Shown: in pieces, positions 8,810-17,346 of the stretch
How positions within the stretch are numbered: position 1 is the stretch's first letter
How the letters are laid out: each line of letters opens with the position of its first letter
Origin: DTU019 sp050949825
Lineage (GTDB): Bacteria; Bacillota; Syntrophomonadia; Syntrophomonadales; Syntrophomonadaceae
NCBI GenBank assembly: GCA_050949825.1
Contig: JBMNGL010000007.1
Location: forward strand, 248,001 to 312,000
Direction of reading: 5' to 3'
Length of the DNA stretch: 64,000 bases
The notes under the pieces: generated by a model
Told to the model about the DNA's origin: nothing
Databases searched by the model: none
The model's input: only the letters and a program-made list of their open reading frames with translations
Position numbers and translations under genes: made by a program

Positions 8810-10042
8810 TTGGCCTTGTTGGTTGTAAAATTCGGGGGAAGCTCGGTAGCCTCTATTGAAAAGATTAAGCGCATTGCTGAACGCGTGACCACTATGTGCC
8901 AGGAGGGACATCAGGTGGTGGTCGTGGTTTCAGCAATGGGTGACACTACGGATGAACTTATCGACCTGGCTCTCGCCACTGGAGACCAAAAATGGCACCG
9001 TGAAATGGATATGCTTCTGGCTACCGGTGAGCAGCAGTCAGCCGCGCTGTTGGCCATGAGCTTAAACAGCATGGGCATTGCTGCAATTTCTCTGACCGGC
9101 TGGCAGGCGGGAATCCGCAGCGATGGCACCTATAATAAGGCTAGAATTGTCAGCATTGCCGGCGAGCGTATTTGGCAGGAACTGCAGCAGGATAAAGTGG
9201 TTGTGATTGCCGGATTCCAGGGCCTTTCTCCGCAAGGAGATATCACCACCCTGGGCCGGGGCGGTTCCGACACCACCGCGGTAGCACTGGCGGCCAGTCT
9301 GCCGGCGGATCGCTGCATCATATTTACAGATGTAGATGGGGTTTATACAGCCGATCCCCGCATGGTTCCCAATGCGCATAAAATGCCCACCATTAGTTAC
9401 GAAGAGATGCTGGAGCTGGCCAGCCTGGGAGCAATGGTCATGCAGCCCCGGGCGGTGGAATGTGCCATGCAGTATCATGTGGAAGTGGAAGTGCGCAACA
9501 GTCTTAATAACGGACCGGGAACCATAATTACGGAGGTAAATAGCATGGAAAAACATAGGATTGTTAGCGGAGTCGCCCATGATATCAATGTAGCCCGCAT
9601 TGCTATCTTTGATGTGCCGGATCGCCCCGGAGTAGCTAGTCTGCTCTTCAAGCGGTTAGCCCGGGAGGGCATTAATGTTGATATGGTTATCCAGAGCGCT
9701 ATGCGGGAAAACCGCAATGATATCGCATTTACCATAGAAAAAGCAGATCTGCACAGAGCCCTGCCGGTGGTGGAGGATGTGGTGCGGGAATTGCAAGCTT
9801 CGGGGTTGTCCTATGACGCCGATGTGGCCAAGGTATCCATAGTAGGTGCAGGCATGATAAGCAACCCCGGTGTGGCTGCCAAAATGTTCGAAGCCCTGGC
9901 TGAACAGAATATAAATATCCATATGATAAGCACTTCTGAGATCAAGGTTTCCTGCTTGATTGACGAAGCCTTGATTGCCGAGGCAGTGCGGGCTTTGCAT
10001 GCCAAATATGACCTGGGCAACGGTAATGGCGGTGTGGAGTAA
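8810..10042 (+). CDS. lysC: Aspartate kinase
   Basis: Aspartokinase makes aspartyl phosphate, the first committed step to lysine, threonine and methionine. The 410-residue protein starts with VVKFGGSSV and has GRGGSDTTAVALAASL and TDVDGVYTADPR in the kinase domain. Two C-terminal ACT-type segments follow (FDVPDRPGVASLLFKRLA and VSIVGAGMISNPGVAAKMF), the allosteric region. The likely start is TTG 8810 behind GGGAGTGAG. It closes the hom-thrB-lysC cluster. Confidence 0.96.
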   Translation: MALLVVKFGGSSVASIEKIKRIAERVTTMCQEGHQVVVVVSAMGDTTDELIDLALATGDQKWHREMDMLLATGEQQSAALLAMSLNSMGIAAISLTGWQAGIRSDGTYNKARIVSIAGERIWQELQQDKVVVIAGFQGLSPQGDITTLGRGGSDTTAVALAASLPADRCIIFTDVDGVYTADPRMVPNAHKMPTISYEEMLELASLGAMVMQPRAVECAMQYHVEVEVRNSLNNGPGTIITEVNSMEKHRIVSGVAHDINVARIAIFDVPDRPGVASLLFKRLAREGINVDMVIQSAMRENRNDIAFTIEKADLHRALPVVEDVVRELQASGLSYDADVAKVSIVGAGMISNPGVAAKMFEALAEQNINIHMISTSEIKVSCLIDEALIAEAVRALHAKYDLGNGNGGVE

Positions 10043-10094
10043 GCCCGGTTTAGCTTGACTAATACAGGTATCTGTTATACAATATTTTTTGCGT

Positions 10095-10172
10095 CGGGGT
10101 GTAGCTCAGTTTGGTATGAGCGCTACGTTGGGGACGTAGAGGCCGCTGGTTCGAATCCAGTCACTCCGACCA
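10095..10172 (+). tRNA. tRNA-Pro (anticodon GGG)
   Basis: A complete cloverleaf can be drawn: acceptor CGGGGTG/CACTCCG with one G-T pair, D arm TAGCTCAG, anticodon stem CTACG/CGTAG around loop TTGGGGA, and T loop TTCGAAT. The loop gives anticodon GGG, reading proline CCC/CCU codons. The CCA end is encoded (10170-10172). Confidence 0.95.
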
Positions 10173-10179
10173 TTTTTAT

Positions 10180-10254
10180 AAGTGTAATACGGCCTTCCTC
10201 AGGAGATTTCATGGGGACGGGGTTGTTCAACAACCCCGTCCCCATTACACTTTT
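10180..10254 (+). terminator. Large hairpin after tRNA-Pro, probable terminator
   Basis: A perfect 15-bp stem ATGGGGACGGGGTTG (10211-10225) pairs with 10231-10245 around a TTCAA loop. It is enclosed by a second inverted repeat AAGTGTAAT (10180-10188) / ATTACACTT (10244-10252), then TTTT. It is stronger than a typical terminator and lies 8 bp after the tRNA. Confidence 0.6.
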
Positions 10255-10273
10255 GCCTGGAGGTGTGATTGAA

Positions 10274-10541
10274 GTGTTTGTTATCGAGGGAAGAAGCGAT
10301 TTAAATTGGCCTAAAACACCAATTAAGGTATGGTTGGCAGGACTTTCGGGACATTGATGAGAATGGTCTGCAACAAGCCTTGAACCTAGCCAGCCAGCCC
10401 TATCCCCATGGGTTTTATCTCACTAATATGAATGCGGCATCCCTTTCAATTTAGGAAGAATACGTTAATTTACAAGGGATAGCTTACCCGATAGAGAATA
10501 ATATTGATATAGCAAAAGTCGGAAACATATATTTTGTCTGA
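10274..10541 (+). pseudogene. Decayed small gene, family not recognised
   Basis: A GTG at 10274 behind TGGAGGTG opens FVIEGRSDLNWPKTPIKVWL. The frame breaks near 10350, continues as DFRDIDENGLQQALNLASQ and on to TNMNAASLSI, meets an in-frame TAG near 10453, and continues YVNLQGIAYPIENNIDIAKV to TGA 10541. One frameshift and one stop in a protein-like reading suggest a dead gene of about 88 codons. The first part faintly recalls the N-terminus of RtcB RNA ligases, but I cannot confirm this. Confidence 0.4.
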
Positions 10542-10575
10542 ATAAATCAAAGAATTGGAGCGGAGGAATACAAGC

Positions 10576-11430
10576 ATGGGTATCAGGGTAATCACTGACA
10601 GCACGTCATATATTGATGAGGGCGTACAACGGGATTTAAACATAAAGGTTCTGCAACTAAGCGTTCATTTTCCTGACGAATCCTTTAAGGAGAATGAAGT
10701 GGATCAGCGCTATTTCTATAATAAGGTGGAACAAACCGGAATCATTCCCACCTCCTCGCAGCCTTCTCAGGGCGAAATTGCTCAAGCATTCCGGGATATC
10801 TTGTCCAAGGGTGACGACATACTGGGTATTTTTATTTCCTCTGCCATGAGTGGAACATATGCTACCGCTCTAAAAACCCGGGAGCTGCTTTTACGAGAAT
10901 TTCCCGAGGCTAAAATTGAAATCATGGACTCCCACACCAACTGCATGGCGCTGGGTCTGCAAGTCATTTCGGCGGCGGAGGCTGTGAAAACCGGAGGCAG
11001 TATGGAAGAAGCCCTGGAAGCTGCCTCCGAGACCAGGAAGAACATTCACTTCTATTTTGTCCCCGAAACCCTGGAGTATTTAAAAAAAGGCGGGCGCATC
11101 GGCACAGCTTCAGCCCTTTTAGGAACCATTCTTAAAATTCGCCCCATTCTCACCGTGGATATGGAAAAGGGAATGACCCATCTGCTGGAAAAGGCGCGCG
11201 GTGCTTCGGCAGCTATTAGCCGGATGCTGGAACTGCTGGAAGAAGACCACCGCAAGAAGGGCTTGAAGGCATTAATAGTCCACCACATCAACGCTGCGGA
11301 AAAGGGAAGACAACTCCGGGATGTGCTGGCGGAAAAATACCAAATCCCGGTAGGCCTATGTTCGATAGGTCCGGTTATTGGCCTCCATACAGGCCTGGGC
11401 ACTATTGGGTTCGTCTATTGCACTTACTGA
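10576..11430 (+). CDS. DegV family fatty-acid-binding protein (FakB-like)
   Basis: DegV/FakB proteins bind a fatty acid and present it to the kinase FakA, which makes acyl-phosphate for PlsY. The 284-residue product has VITDSTSYID at the N-terminus, PTSSQPSQGE, the ligand-pocket block SSAMSGTYATA and the C-terminal GPVIGLHTGLGTIGF. ATG 10576 is chosen because GGAGCGGAGG lies upstream; the TTG frame from 10555 would include that site. It stands alone, but fakA lies at 59.5 kb. A 39-bp fragment almost identical to this gene occurs at 45018-45056. Confidence 0.93.
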   Translation: MGIRVITDSTSYIDEGVQRDLNIKVLQLSVHFPDESFKENEVDQRYFYNKVEQTGIIPTSSQPSQGEIAQAFRDILSKGDDILGIFISSAMSGTYATALKTRELLLREFPEAKIEIMDSHTNCMALGLQVISAAEAVKTGGSMEEALEAASETRKNIHFYFVPETLEYLKKGGRIGTASALLGTILKIRPILTVDMEKGMTHLLEKARGASAAISRMLELLEEDHRKKGLKALIVHHINAAEKGRQLRDVLAEKYQIPVGLCSIGPVIGLHTGLGTIGFVYCTY

Positions 11431-11651
11431 GCATAATCCCCAACTCCAGTAGACTTGTTAGTCAACAAGCTATTACCAGCTAGCTGATAAGATAATAAAT
11501 ATATCCTGGTTAGCATTGAAAGACTCCCTATTTTTATTAACAATACAGACTGTAATTTTACTTTAAACCCTCACATACTGTGAGAGTCAATATGAAGCTA
11601 AAAAATTTTATCTCTCATAAGTGAAGGTAAAAAGCTCTTCGATTGATACTT

Positions 11652-11780
11652 GAGAGTTTTGCATGATAATCTTTTACAGAACACCATTTCAATATATAGT
11701 GGAGCCAGAAAGATGGGTACACCATATATTGTGCCTTGCTGAAGATATCTGCGCAGATTTTGGCATTATGCAAAATCCTC
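11652..11780. mobile_element. 129-bp MITE-like element sharing ends with the IS at 26.9 kb
   Basis: The left end GAGAGTTTTGCATGATAA and right end TTATGCAAAATCCTC are inverted repeats (11 of 13 terminal bases). They match the ends of the IS at 26897-28429 (GAGACTTTTGCATA and TATGCAAAATCCTC). Both sides are flanked by ACTT (11648-11651 and 11781-11784), a likely target duplication. There is no ORF. The rest of the 11431-11850 interval shows only small palindromes and no gene. Confidence 0.6.
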
Positions 11781-11856
11781 ACTTATAAGAAAGTTTAAGA
11801 GATGGATTATATTTTCCTTCCACATCATCGGGCCACAACAAAAAATTTGGAAAGTA

Positions 11857-11885
11857 TTGCAAATTCGACACAACTAGAGTATAAT
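11857..11885 (+). promoter_or_regulatory. Sigma-A promoter upstream of the c-di-GMP riboswitch
   Basis: TTGCAA (11857-11862), a 17-bp spacer and a perfect TATAAT (11880-11885). It lies about 20 bp before the riboswitch aptamer, the right distance for transcription start. Confidence 0.75.
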
Positions 11886-11906
11886 TTTGGTAAATTAATC
11901 ATCTCC

Positions 11907-11986
11907 GATAATGGCAAACCTGGTGAAAGCCAGGGACGCAAAGCCACGGGTCTAAAGCTGATGCCATGACAGCCGGGTTGCCGAAG
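11907..11986 (+). ncRNA. Cyclic di-GMP-I riboswitch (GEMM-I)
   Basis: The sequence carries the GEMM-I core: GGCAAACC, a GAAA-loop hairpin (CCTGGTGAAAGCCAGG), then GACGCAAAGCCACGGG-TCTAA, and the closing GCCGGGTTGCC. GGCAA pairs with TTGCC to close P1. It sits between a sigma-A promoter and an intrinsic terminator in front of a secreted stalk-domain protein, so c-di-GMP probably controls read-through to that surface protein. Whether the ligand turns the gene on or off cannot be read directly. Confidence 0.9.
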
Positions 11987-12000
11987 AGAAAACAGTAAGT

Positions 12001-12030
12001 AAACTGCATGCTTCGGCATGCAGTTTTTTT
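12001..12030 (+). terminator. Terminator forming the riboswitch expression platform
   Basis: An 11-bp stem AAACTGCATGC/GCATGCAGTTT with a stable TTCG tetraloop, running into a T-tract. It lies 15 bp after the c-di-GMP aptamer and before the ribosome site of the next gene, as expected for transcription control. Confidence 0.9.
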
Positions 12031-12066
12031 CGGGTGGAGATGGAAAAAAGAAGGAAGGTAAGTGGA

Positions 12067-13138
12067 ATGAAAAAAGTATTGGTACTCGTTTTAGCTCTCA
12101 TTCTAACATTTGCAATGTCTTTGAATGCGTTTGCAGCACCTGGCAAATCAAACCAGGGCAACGGAAAAGGCGCCTCCAAATCCACGCAACATGTCCCCAA
12201 GTCCAATGTGAAGAATCAGATTAAGCAGGACAAGAATGATGCCAGTATGAAGAAACAATTCAAGCAGGAAATGAATGAAGCCAAAAAAACAATTGCGACG
12301 CAGAAGGGCGATCTGGAAGCAGAAAGAACTGAACTACAAAATCAGTATGAACTGTTATCAAACACACCAGAACCTACTGATCCTGTTGCTGCTGCGGAAC
12401 GGGCTAGCCGCTTTGGCAGATTTACAAGCTCAAATGAGCCTACTAGATACTGAATTAACGAGTGCGACAACGCAGATGAAGCAAATCATCAATGAACGGT
12501 TCATGATTATGAAAGCCCAGTATACCGCAGCGGAGCTCGAGGAACTGGGCATTACGAATGTTGAGGACTTGATTGCCAAATTGAATCAAGATGCCTATGC
12601 ACCTGAAAACGTTGCTATGACCGTAAAAAAGAACCAGGTCAGATTGGAAGCTCCGCCGTACATCAAGGGTGGAAAAATCATATTTCCAATCAGAGCCATT
12701 ACCGAGGGTATGGGTGGACAGGTAAGCTGGAAAGAGGAAGACAAGTCAGTAACGGTCACTAAAGACGGTATAACAGTAGTCTTTACCATAAACAGCACAA
12801 CGGCCACAGTAACACGAACCGTGCCCCAAACGCCAACAGAAGACGAAGCTCCGCTTGATGACTCTAATATTGAGGAAGGTGCCGATGAAACGGTTCCTCC
12901 ACTTACCGAAATTGTAGAAATGGATGTACCGGTCGAAATTACCTGTGGCAGAGCCTATGTACCCCTGAAGTACTTGGCCGAGGTTTTTGGACTTGAAGCG
13001 ACTTATGATGCCGATACACAAAGCCTTGAAATAGAGCAGCCTACCCCTGCCGACCCTGATGCCAGTGATCCCGCGGTAATTCCTGAAGATACAACCGGTG
13101 GAAGCGGTGCCGACGCCGGCGAAAATACGGAGTTATAA
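12067..13138 (+). CDS. Secreted stalk-domain (copper amine oxidase-like N-domain) protein, frameshifted
   Basis: Translation from ATG 12067 (after AAGGAAGG) gives a signal peptide (KKVLVLVLALILTFAMS, ending AFAA) and a Lys/Gln-rich coiled-coil region. The frame breaks near 12402 at GAACGGGCTAGCC. Dropping one G restores RLAALADLQAQM and leads on to two stalk domain units (IIFPIRAITEGMGGQVSW and AYVPLKYLAEVFGLEATYD). The tail is rich in Asp, Pro and Thr. About 355 residues result if the frame is repaired. The break may be a sequencing error or a real mutation. Context (c-di-GMP riboswitch) suggests a role in surface attachment or matrix. Confidence 0.75.
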
Positions 13139-13296
13139 AGCCGAATCAAGGCATTTGGTATTTACCTGGCCCGAACGAAATCAAAATGATTCCTGCCGAT
13201 TAAACCGGAAGCGATTTGTAAAGGCAAATACCCGTGAATGAAGAACGAGCCAGAGCCTATTTGACGTATAAAATTCTGCAATATCTGGAAAACCAT

Positions 13297-13335
13297 AAAG
13301 GACCAACTGCACAAAACGGTTGGTCCTTTATTTTT
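13297..13335 (+). terminator. Terminator after the stalk-domain gene
   Basis: An 11-bp stem AAAGGACCAAC/GTTGGTCCTTT is followed by ATTTTTA. It lies about 160 bp after the stop codon. The intervening 13139-13296 has only a short frame (from GTG 13234) that runs through the terminator and is probably not a gene. Confidence 0.75.
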
Positions 13336-13669
13336 ATATCATTTATCTTTCTAAATTGAGGAAATTACAACTATTCTTCACGGAATGGCTGCTCGGGCAA
13401 TGCATTATTTATTATGCCTGCCACCAAATCAGCAGGGCAGGGAATTACCTCCTGCGTTATGATAAAATTAGTCAATAGCCTATTTTTGTCATTTGCAATT
13501 CATTCTGTCGCGATATTTTTATTTTTAGAATAAGCACCCCGATCGTTCAGGCCGATTATATGGGCCAAGAGGCGCTCGCAAACTAAAATAGTGAAAGATA
13601 CAGGAAACCAATAAACACCACTGATTACAGTAGTATAAAGCAAAGAAAACAATACTCCACTTAAGAAAG

Positions 13670-13936
13670 GCAGGTGTAAACCCTGCGTTTTCGGTAGTCT
13701 AACAGGAATTCTGCCAGATGAAGCCACCTGGAAGGAAAGGCACTGCCAGACCCGGGAGACGGGTAACTCCCGTAACCCTGCAGAACGATAAAAGATGCAA
13801 GCCTTTTGTTGGCAATAGGGTTTGTAGCCCCTGGTTTAACCGGGATACACTCCCGGATAGCGAATCCTGTAAGCTATCCGCTTGATTGTCGATCAAGCGC
13901 TAAACTATATGAAATTATATAGTTTAGGAAACCAGG
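13670..13936 (+). ncRNA. Large multi-hairpin structured RNA candidate
   Basis: No credible protein is coded here, but nearly every base can pair. The 3' half is a multi-branch: CCTGGTTT (13830-13837) pairs with AAACCAGG (13929-13936) and encloses four hairpins, at 13840-13856, 13857-13877, 13879-13899 and 13900-13927. The 5' half has GCAGG/CCTGC, CCAG/CTGG and mutually exclusive pairings of CGGGAG, ACGGG and CTCCCG at 13750-13773. The closing helix contains the only ribosome-site-like AGG of the next gene. Size and complexity resemble large Firmicute RNAs such as raiA, but I cannot assign a class. Upstream 13336-13669 shows no gene. Confidence 0.65.
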
Positions 13937-13943
13937 TTCGTAA

Positions 13944-14612
13944 TTGAAGCTGGCTATATTTGATTTTGATGGGACGCTGTTAATGAGAGACACCCTTCCT
14001 GTGCTCGGAAAAGAATGGATACGTCAGAAACGCTCACGGGTCAAGTACATAACGACCTATCTCGTAATCATTCCGCTGCTGGCTATCTACAAAATGGGTT
14101 TGCTTACCCGGGAACGATTTAAGTTATCGGTAGTAAGAAAGTTCAATCGCCTGTTCCGTAACATGTCGCAGGAAGAGATCGGTGCTTTTTTTGCTGCTAC
14201 TTACGAGGGTATGGTTGATTTATTTAACCCGCAGGTTTTGGACGAGTTGAAGGCTTTGCGAGCTCAGGGATATTGCTGCATATTGCTTTCTGGCGCCTAT
14301 AGCACGCTTTTGCAAACAGTGGCTGAAAATCTGGGAATCGAGATGGTTATAGGTACTGAACTTATTTATCAAAACGGCATCTTTGATCATCACAAGGAAC
14401 TAGATATCATAGATGGGCCGGGAAAACTGGAGGTTTTAAAAAGGGTTGTTCCATCCTGGGAAACTGTCGACTGGCAAGCCAGCCGATCTTATGGCGACAG
14501 CTATTCTGATCGGTTTGTTATGGAAATTGTAGGGGAGCCGGTGGCGGTCAATCCCGACCCCCGCTTGCTGGATTATGCGCGCCAACGTGGCTGGAGGATT
14601 ATTCCGGGGTAA
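13944..14612 (+). CDS. HAD superfamily IB phosphatase (SerB-like)
   Basis: A 222-residue haloacid-dehalogenase hydrolase. Motif I is FDFDGTLL (the two Asp at residues 7 and 9 act as nucleophile and acid/base), motif II is LLSGAY and motif IV is YGDSYSD. A hydrophobic stretch near residues 38-55 (TTYLVIIPLLAIYKMGLL) is typical of HAD-IB members acting near the membrane. The substrate is unknown; phosphoserine-like or lipid phosphates are possible. The start is TTG 13944 with only a weak AGG upstream, and that AGG lies in the closing helix of the structured RNA. Confidence 0.85.
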   Translation: MKLAIFDFDGTLLMRDTLPVLGKEWIRQKRSRVKYITTYLVIIPLLAIYKMGLLTRERFKLSVVRKFNRLFRNMSQEEIGAFFAATYEGMVDLFNPQVLDELKALRAQGYCCILLSGAYSTLLQTVAENLGIEMVIGTELIYQNGIFDHHKELDIIDGPGKLEVLKRVVPSWETVDWQASRSYGDSYSDRFVMEIVGEPVAVNPDPRLLDYARQRGWRIIPG

Positions 14613-14756
14613 ATTCCGTGCTGCAGACCAACGTCAATAAAGCCGTAACCCTTATATCGCGGTCTTACCGGCTAATAATATCCTGCCGGGTTTTATAGCA
14701 ATAGAGCGGGGCGCTTTCTTTGCAATCCGGGAAGAATATTAGATGATCTTTTATGC

Positions 14757-14810
14757 TTGACATTATCGTTTACAGATGTAAACTGTAGATATGCGTTTAC
14801 ATCTGTAAAC
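14757..14810 (+). promoter_or_regulatory. BlaI-type promoter with two operators
   Basis: TTGACA (14757-14762) with a possible -10 TAAACT (14779-14784). Two dyads, GTTTACAGATGTAAAC (14768-14783) and GTTTACATCTGTAAAC (14795-14810), contain the BlaI/MecI core TACAnnTGTA and are exact reverse complements of each other. They cover the promoter and lie just before the blaI-like gene, so the repressor should control its own operon. Confidence 0.85.
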
Positions 14811-14835
14811 GATACTTCAATTACAGGAGGTAAAG

Positions 14836-15234
14836 ATGAACATACCCAAGATTTCCGACGCGGAATGGGAAGTTATGAAACTGGCATGGAAGAAAAGCCC
14901 TATAAGTTCCGAAGAAATAATATCTTCTTTATCCGCCAAGATGAATTGCTCCAATCAAACCATCAAAACATTTATTAACCGGCTGTTGAAAAAAGGTGCA
15001 TTAGGTTACCAGAAATCGGGGCGCAGTTATTCGTACTATCCCTTGATTTCCGAAAAGGAATGTATAAGAGCGGAAAGCAGTTCCTTTTTAGAAAAAGTAT
15101 ATGATGGAGCCGTAGGCTTGCTTTTTTCCAACTTTATCGAAGCTGAATCCTTATCGGAAGAGGAGATTGAAAGGCTTCAAAAGCTCCTGGACAAGAAGAA
15201 GCAGCAGGTTCGGCCACCGAAAAAGGAAGGGTAA
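14836..15234 (+). CDS. BlaI/MecI/CopY family repressor
   Basis: A 132-residue winged-helix regulator with the family N-terminus ISDAEWEVMKLAWKKSPIS and recognition-helix region SNQTIKTFINRLLKKGAL. In the family, the dimer is removed from its operator when the partner BlaR1 protease triggers cleavage in the C-terminal helix region. ATG 14836 follows ACAGGAGG. The M56 protease gene starts 57 bp downstream and two operators lie upstream, a complete sensor-repressor module. Confidence 0.93.
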   Translation: MNIPKISDAEWEVMKLAWKKSPISSEEIISSLSAKMNCSNQTIKTFINRLLKKGALGYQKSGRSYSYYPLISEKECIRAESSSFLEKVYDGAVGLLFSNFIEAESLSEEEIERLQKLLDKKKQQVRPPKKEG

Positions 15235-15291
15235 TCTTATATTGCCAACGGGTTGAATTAACGAATGCATTGGGGAGAGAGGAAATAACTA

Positions 15292-17055
15292 ATGAATGCT
15301 ATGACCCTGGCTTTTTTGCACATGCTGGATGCCTCCATTTTTGCCAGCATACTCATTGCGCTATTATTAACGATTAAAAAGCCGTTGCACAGCCTCATCT
15401 CAGCTCGCGTTTTTCACATTCTGTGGCTGTTGATTTTTATTCGGCTCATGATGCCAATTCAGGTTCAAGGTCCTTTCGGCATATCCAACCTGATTCCAGA
15501 CAAAATGCAAATGGTGGCCATATATCAGGAAAACAAGCCATTAAACCTTGAACTTGCCCCCGCATATCGTTTTATGGCAGGGACTGATGAAGGTTTTTCA
15601 GATAACAAGAGCTACGATGAAGAATCTGCAGCAGCAACCTCTTTCAGCCTGCAGCCTTTTGTACGGGCCCTCCCTTATATATGGATAATCGGATGTATTA
15701 TGTCCATACTGTCCCTTATTGCTCTTAATAGCAGGTCGCGAAGCAGCCGCAAAGGATCTAAAAGGGTTATGGATCCCGCCATCATGACCATTGTTGAGCA
15801 GTGCTTGGAGAGACTACAGGTAAAGAAGAGAATCCCCATATACATGAATTCACTGGTAAAGAGTCCTTGTATAGCGGGTGTGACTCACCCCACCATTTAC
15901 CTCCCCGAGGATATAGGAACACAGATCAGCCCCGATCAATTGCAGTACATTCTCTTGCATGAAATTGCCCATTACAAGAGAGGAGATCTGATCTGCAACT
16001 CTTTTTCGCTCCTGGCCGCTGCTATTCATTGGTTTAATCCCCTGGTATGGCTGGCGGTCAAAGAGATGAGGCATGATCGCGAGGTAGCATGCGACACCCT
16101 GGTAATGGAGGTCCTGGGGGAATCCAATGCCATCTCTTACGGAATGACCCTTATAGATTTATCCCGTTTTACCCATAAACCAAGACAGACAAGTCTCGCC
16201 AGCTTCAACGCGGCCGGCGGACAGGTGGAGAGGAGAATTAAAATGATAAAGAGTTTTAAAAAAGGCTCATACAAGATATCCATTTTGACCATCGTACTGT
16301 GCACGGCAATTGGGGCGGTAATCCTTACCGGCTCAGCCTGCAACAATCCTTCCCTAAATAATATGAACAGTATGGCTAATCTGGTTAGCAATGATGGGAT
16401 TAAAGAGAAATTGGTAGTTATTGATCCGGGGCATGGCGGAGATGATTTCGGCGCTGTTTACCCGTTTGATCAAAACGATGCCAATCCTGTTCAGGTTAAG
16501 GAAAAAGATCTGAACCTGGAGATTGCGCTGAAATTATATGAAATGTTAAATAAATCCGGGATAAAAGTAAAAATACTGCGAAACGACGACCGATACCTAA
16601 CCCTGGATGATCGTATTAACATGGCCAACGCAGATAATGCAGCGCTCATTCTTAGCATTCATAATGGCTCGGCTAAGAATGAGGCCACCAATGGTACCTG
16701 CACCTTTTACTCGGCTAAAGATATGTCAGCCCCTGGATTGACCAGTGGGAGATTTGCTGAAATACTTCAAAATGAACTGATTAAACAGCTTCAAACTGGG
16801 AATCTGGGTATTAAGGAAGTGAACTTCAGAGTACTCAAGGAAACTAATGCGCCTGCAGCGCTGGTTGAGCCGGCTCTTTTATCCAATGAACCGGACAGGA
16901 AAAACCTTATGGATGGAAAATTCCTGGACAGGGCAGCGCAGGCCCTATACGATGGGGTTGTAGCATCTCTCAATGAGATGGTTAATACAGAGACCGGTAC
17001 ATCCCAAAACCGGGAGCGGGTACATCCTATAACCGGGAGAGTAAGATCGATTTAG
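15292..17055 (+). CDS. BlaR1-like M56 metallopeptidase fused to N-acetylmuramoyl-L-alanine amidase (amidase_3)
   Basis: The 587-residue protein begins with membrane segments (near residues 10-30, 38-55 and 125-145), then an M56 zinc protease domain with HEIAH at 223-227 and the following REVACD motif. Another membrane segment lies near 325-345. Instead of the penicillin-binding sensor of BlaR1, the exterior part is an amidase_3 domain: IDPGHGG (His381), KDLNLEIAL, LSIHNGS and VEPALLSNEPD keep the expected zinc and catalytic residues. It should sit in the membrane, bind or cut cell-wall muropeptide outside and relay to the BlaI-like repressor inside. The sensing role is inferred from architecture. 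Confidence 0.9.
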   Translation: MNAMTLAFLHMLDASIFASILIALLLTIKKPLHSLISARVFHILWLLIFIRLMMPIQVQGPFGISNLIPDKMQMVAIYQENKPLNLELAPAYRFMAGTDEGFSDNKSYDEESAAATSFSLQPFVRALPYIWIIGCIMSILSLIALNSRSRSSRKGSKRVMDPAIMTIVEQCLERLQVKKRIPIYMNSLVKSPCIAGVTHPTIYLPEDIGTQISPDQLQYILLHEIAHYKRGDLICNSFSLLAAAIHWFNPLVWLAVKEMRHDREVACDTLVMEVLGESNAISYGMTLIDLSRFTHKPRQTSLASFNAAGGQVERRIKMIKSFKKGSYKISILTIVLCTAIGAVILTGSACNNPSLNNMNSMANLVSNDGIKEKLVVIDPGHGGDDFGAVYPFDQNDANPVQVKEKDLNLEIALKLYEMLNKSGIKVKILRNDDRYLTLDDRINMANADNAALILSIHNGSAKNEATNGTCTFYSAKDMSAPGLTSGRFAEILQNELIKQLQTGNLGIKEVNFRVLKETNAPAALVEPALLSNEPDRKNLMDGKFLDRAAQALYDGVVASLNEMVNTETGTSQNRERVHPITGRVRSI

Positions 17056-17346
17056 CAGCACAGCTTTTCAAACCCTTGCGCAGCAACAAAGCCTTCCGCA
17101 ATAGCGGTAGTATCAGAACATAAATATCCCCTGGAAGTACTACAGCGCACATTTTGCTCCCGGCTTCCGGGAAAATCAGCCCATAAGGTGTCGGGGGGAC
17201 CAGGTGCCAGGGGGCTCAGGGGGTATTGGATTGCTGACAACATTATTGATTATAAGGAAAAGTCAATTTTAGCATGCAATCTGTACACCACTATTGCAAG
17301 ATACACAAATACCAAAACGTAAAACTGTCCAGGAGGTACTTACATA

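Noticed and set aside
10055..10357. Open frame of 100 codons across the tRNA region
   Set aside because: It reads straight through tRNA-Pro and the downstream hairpin; the tRNA explains this sequence.
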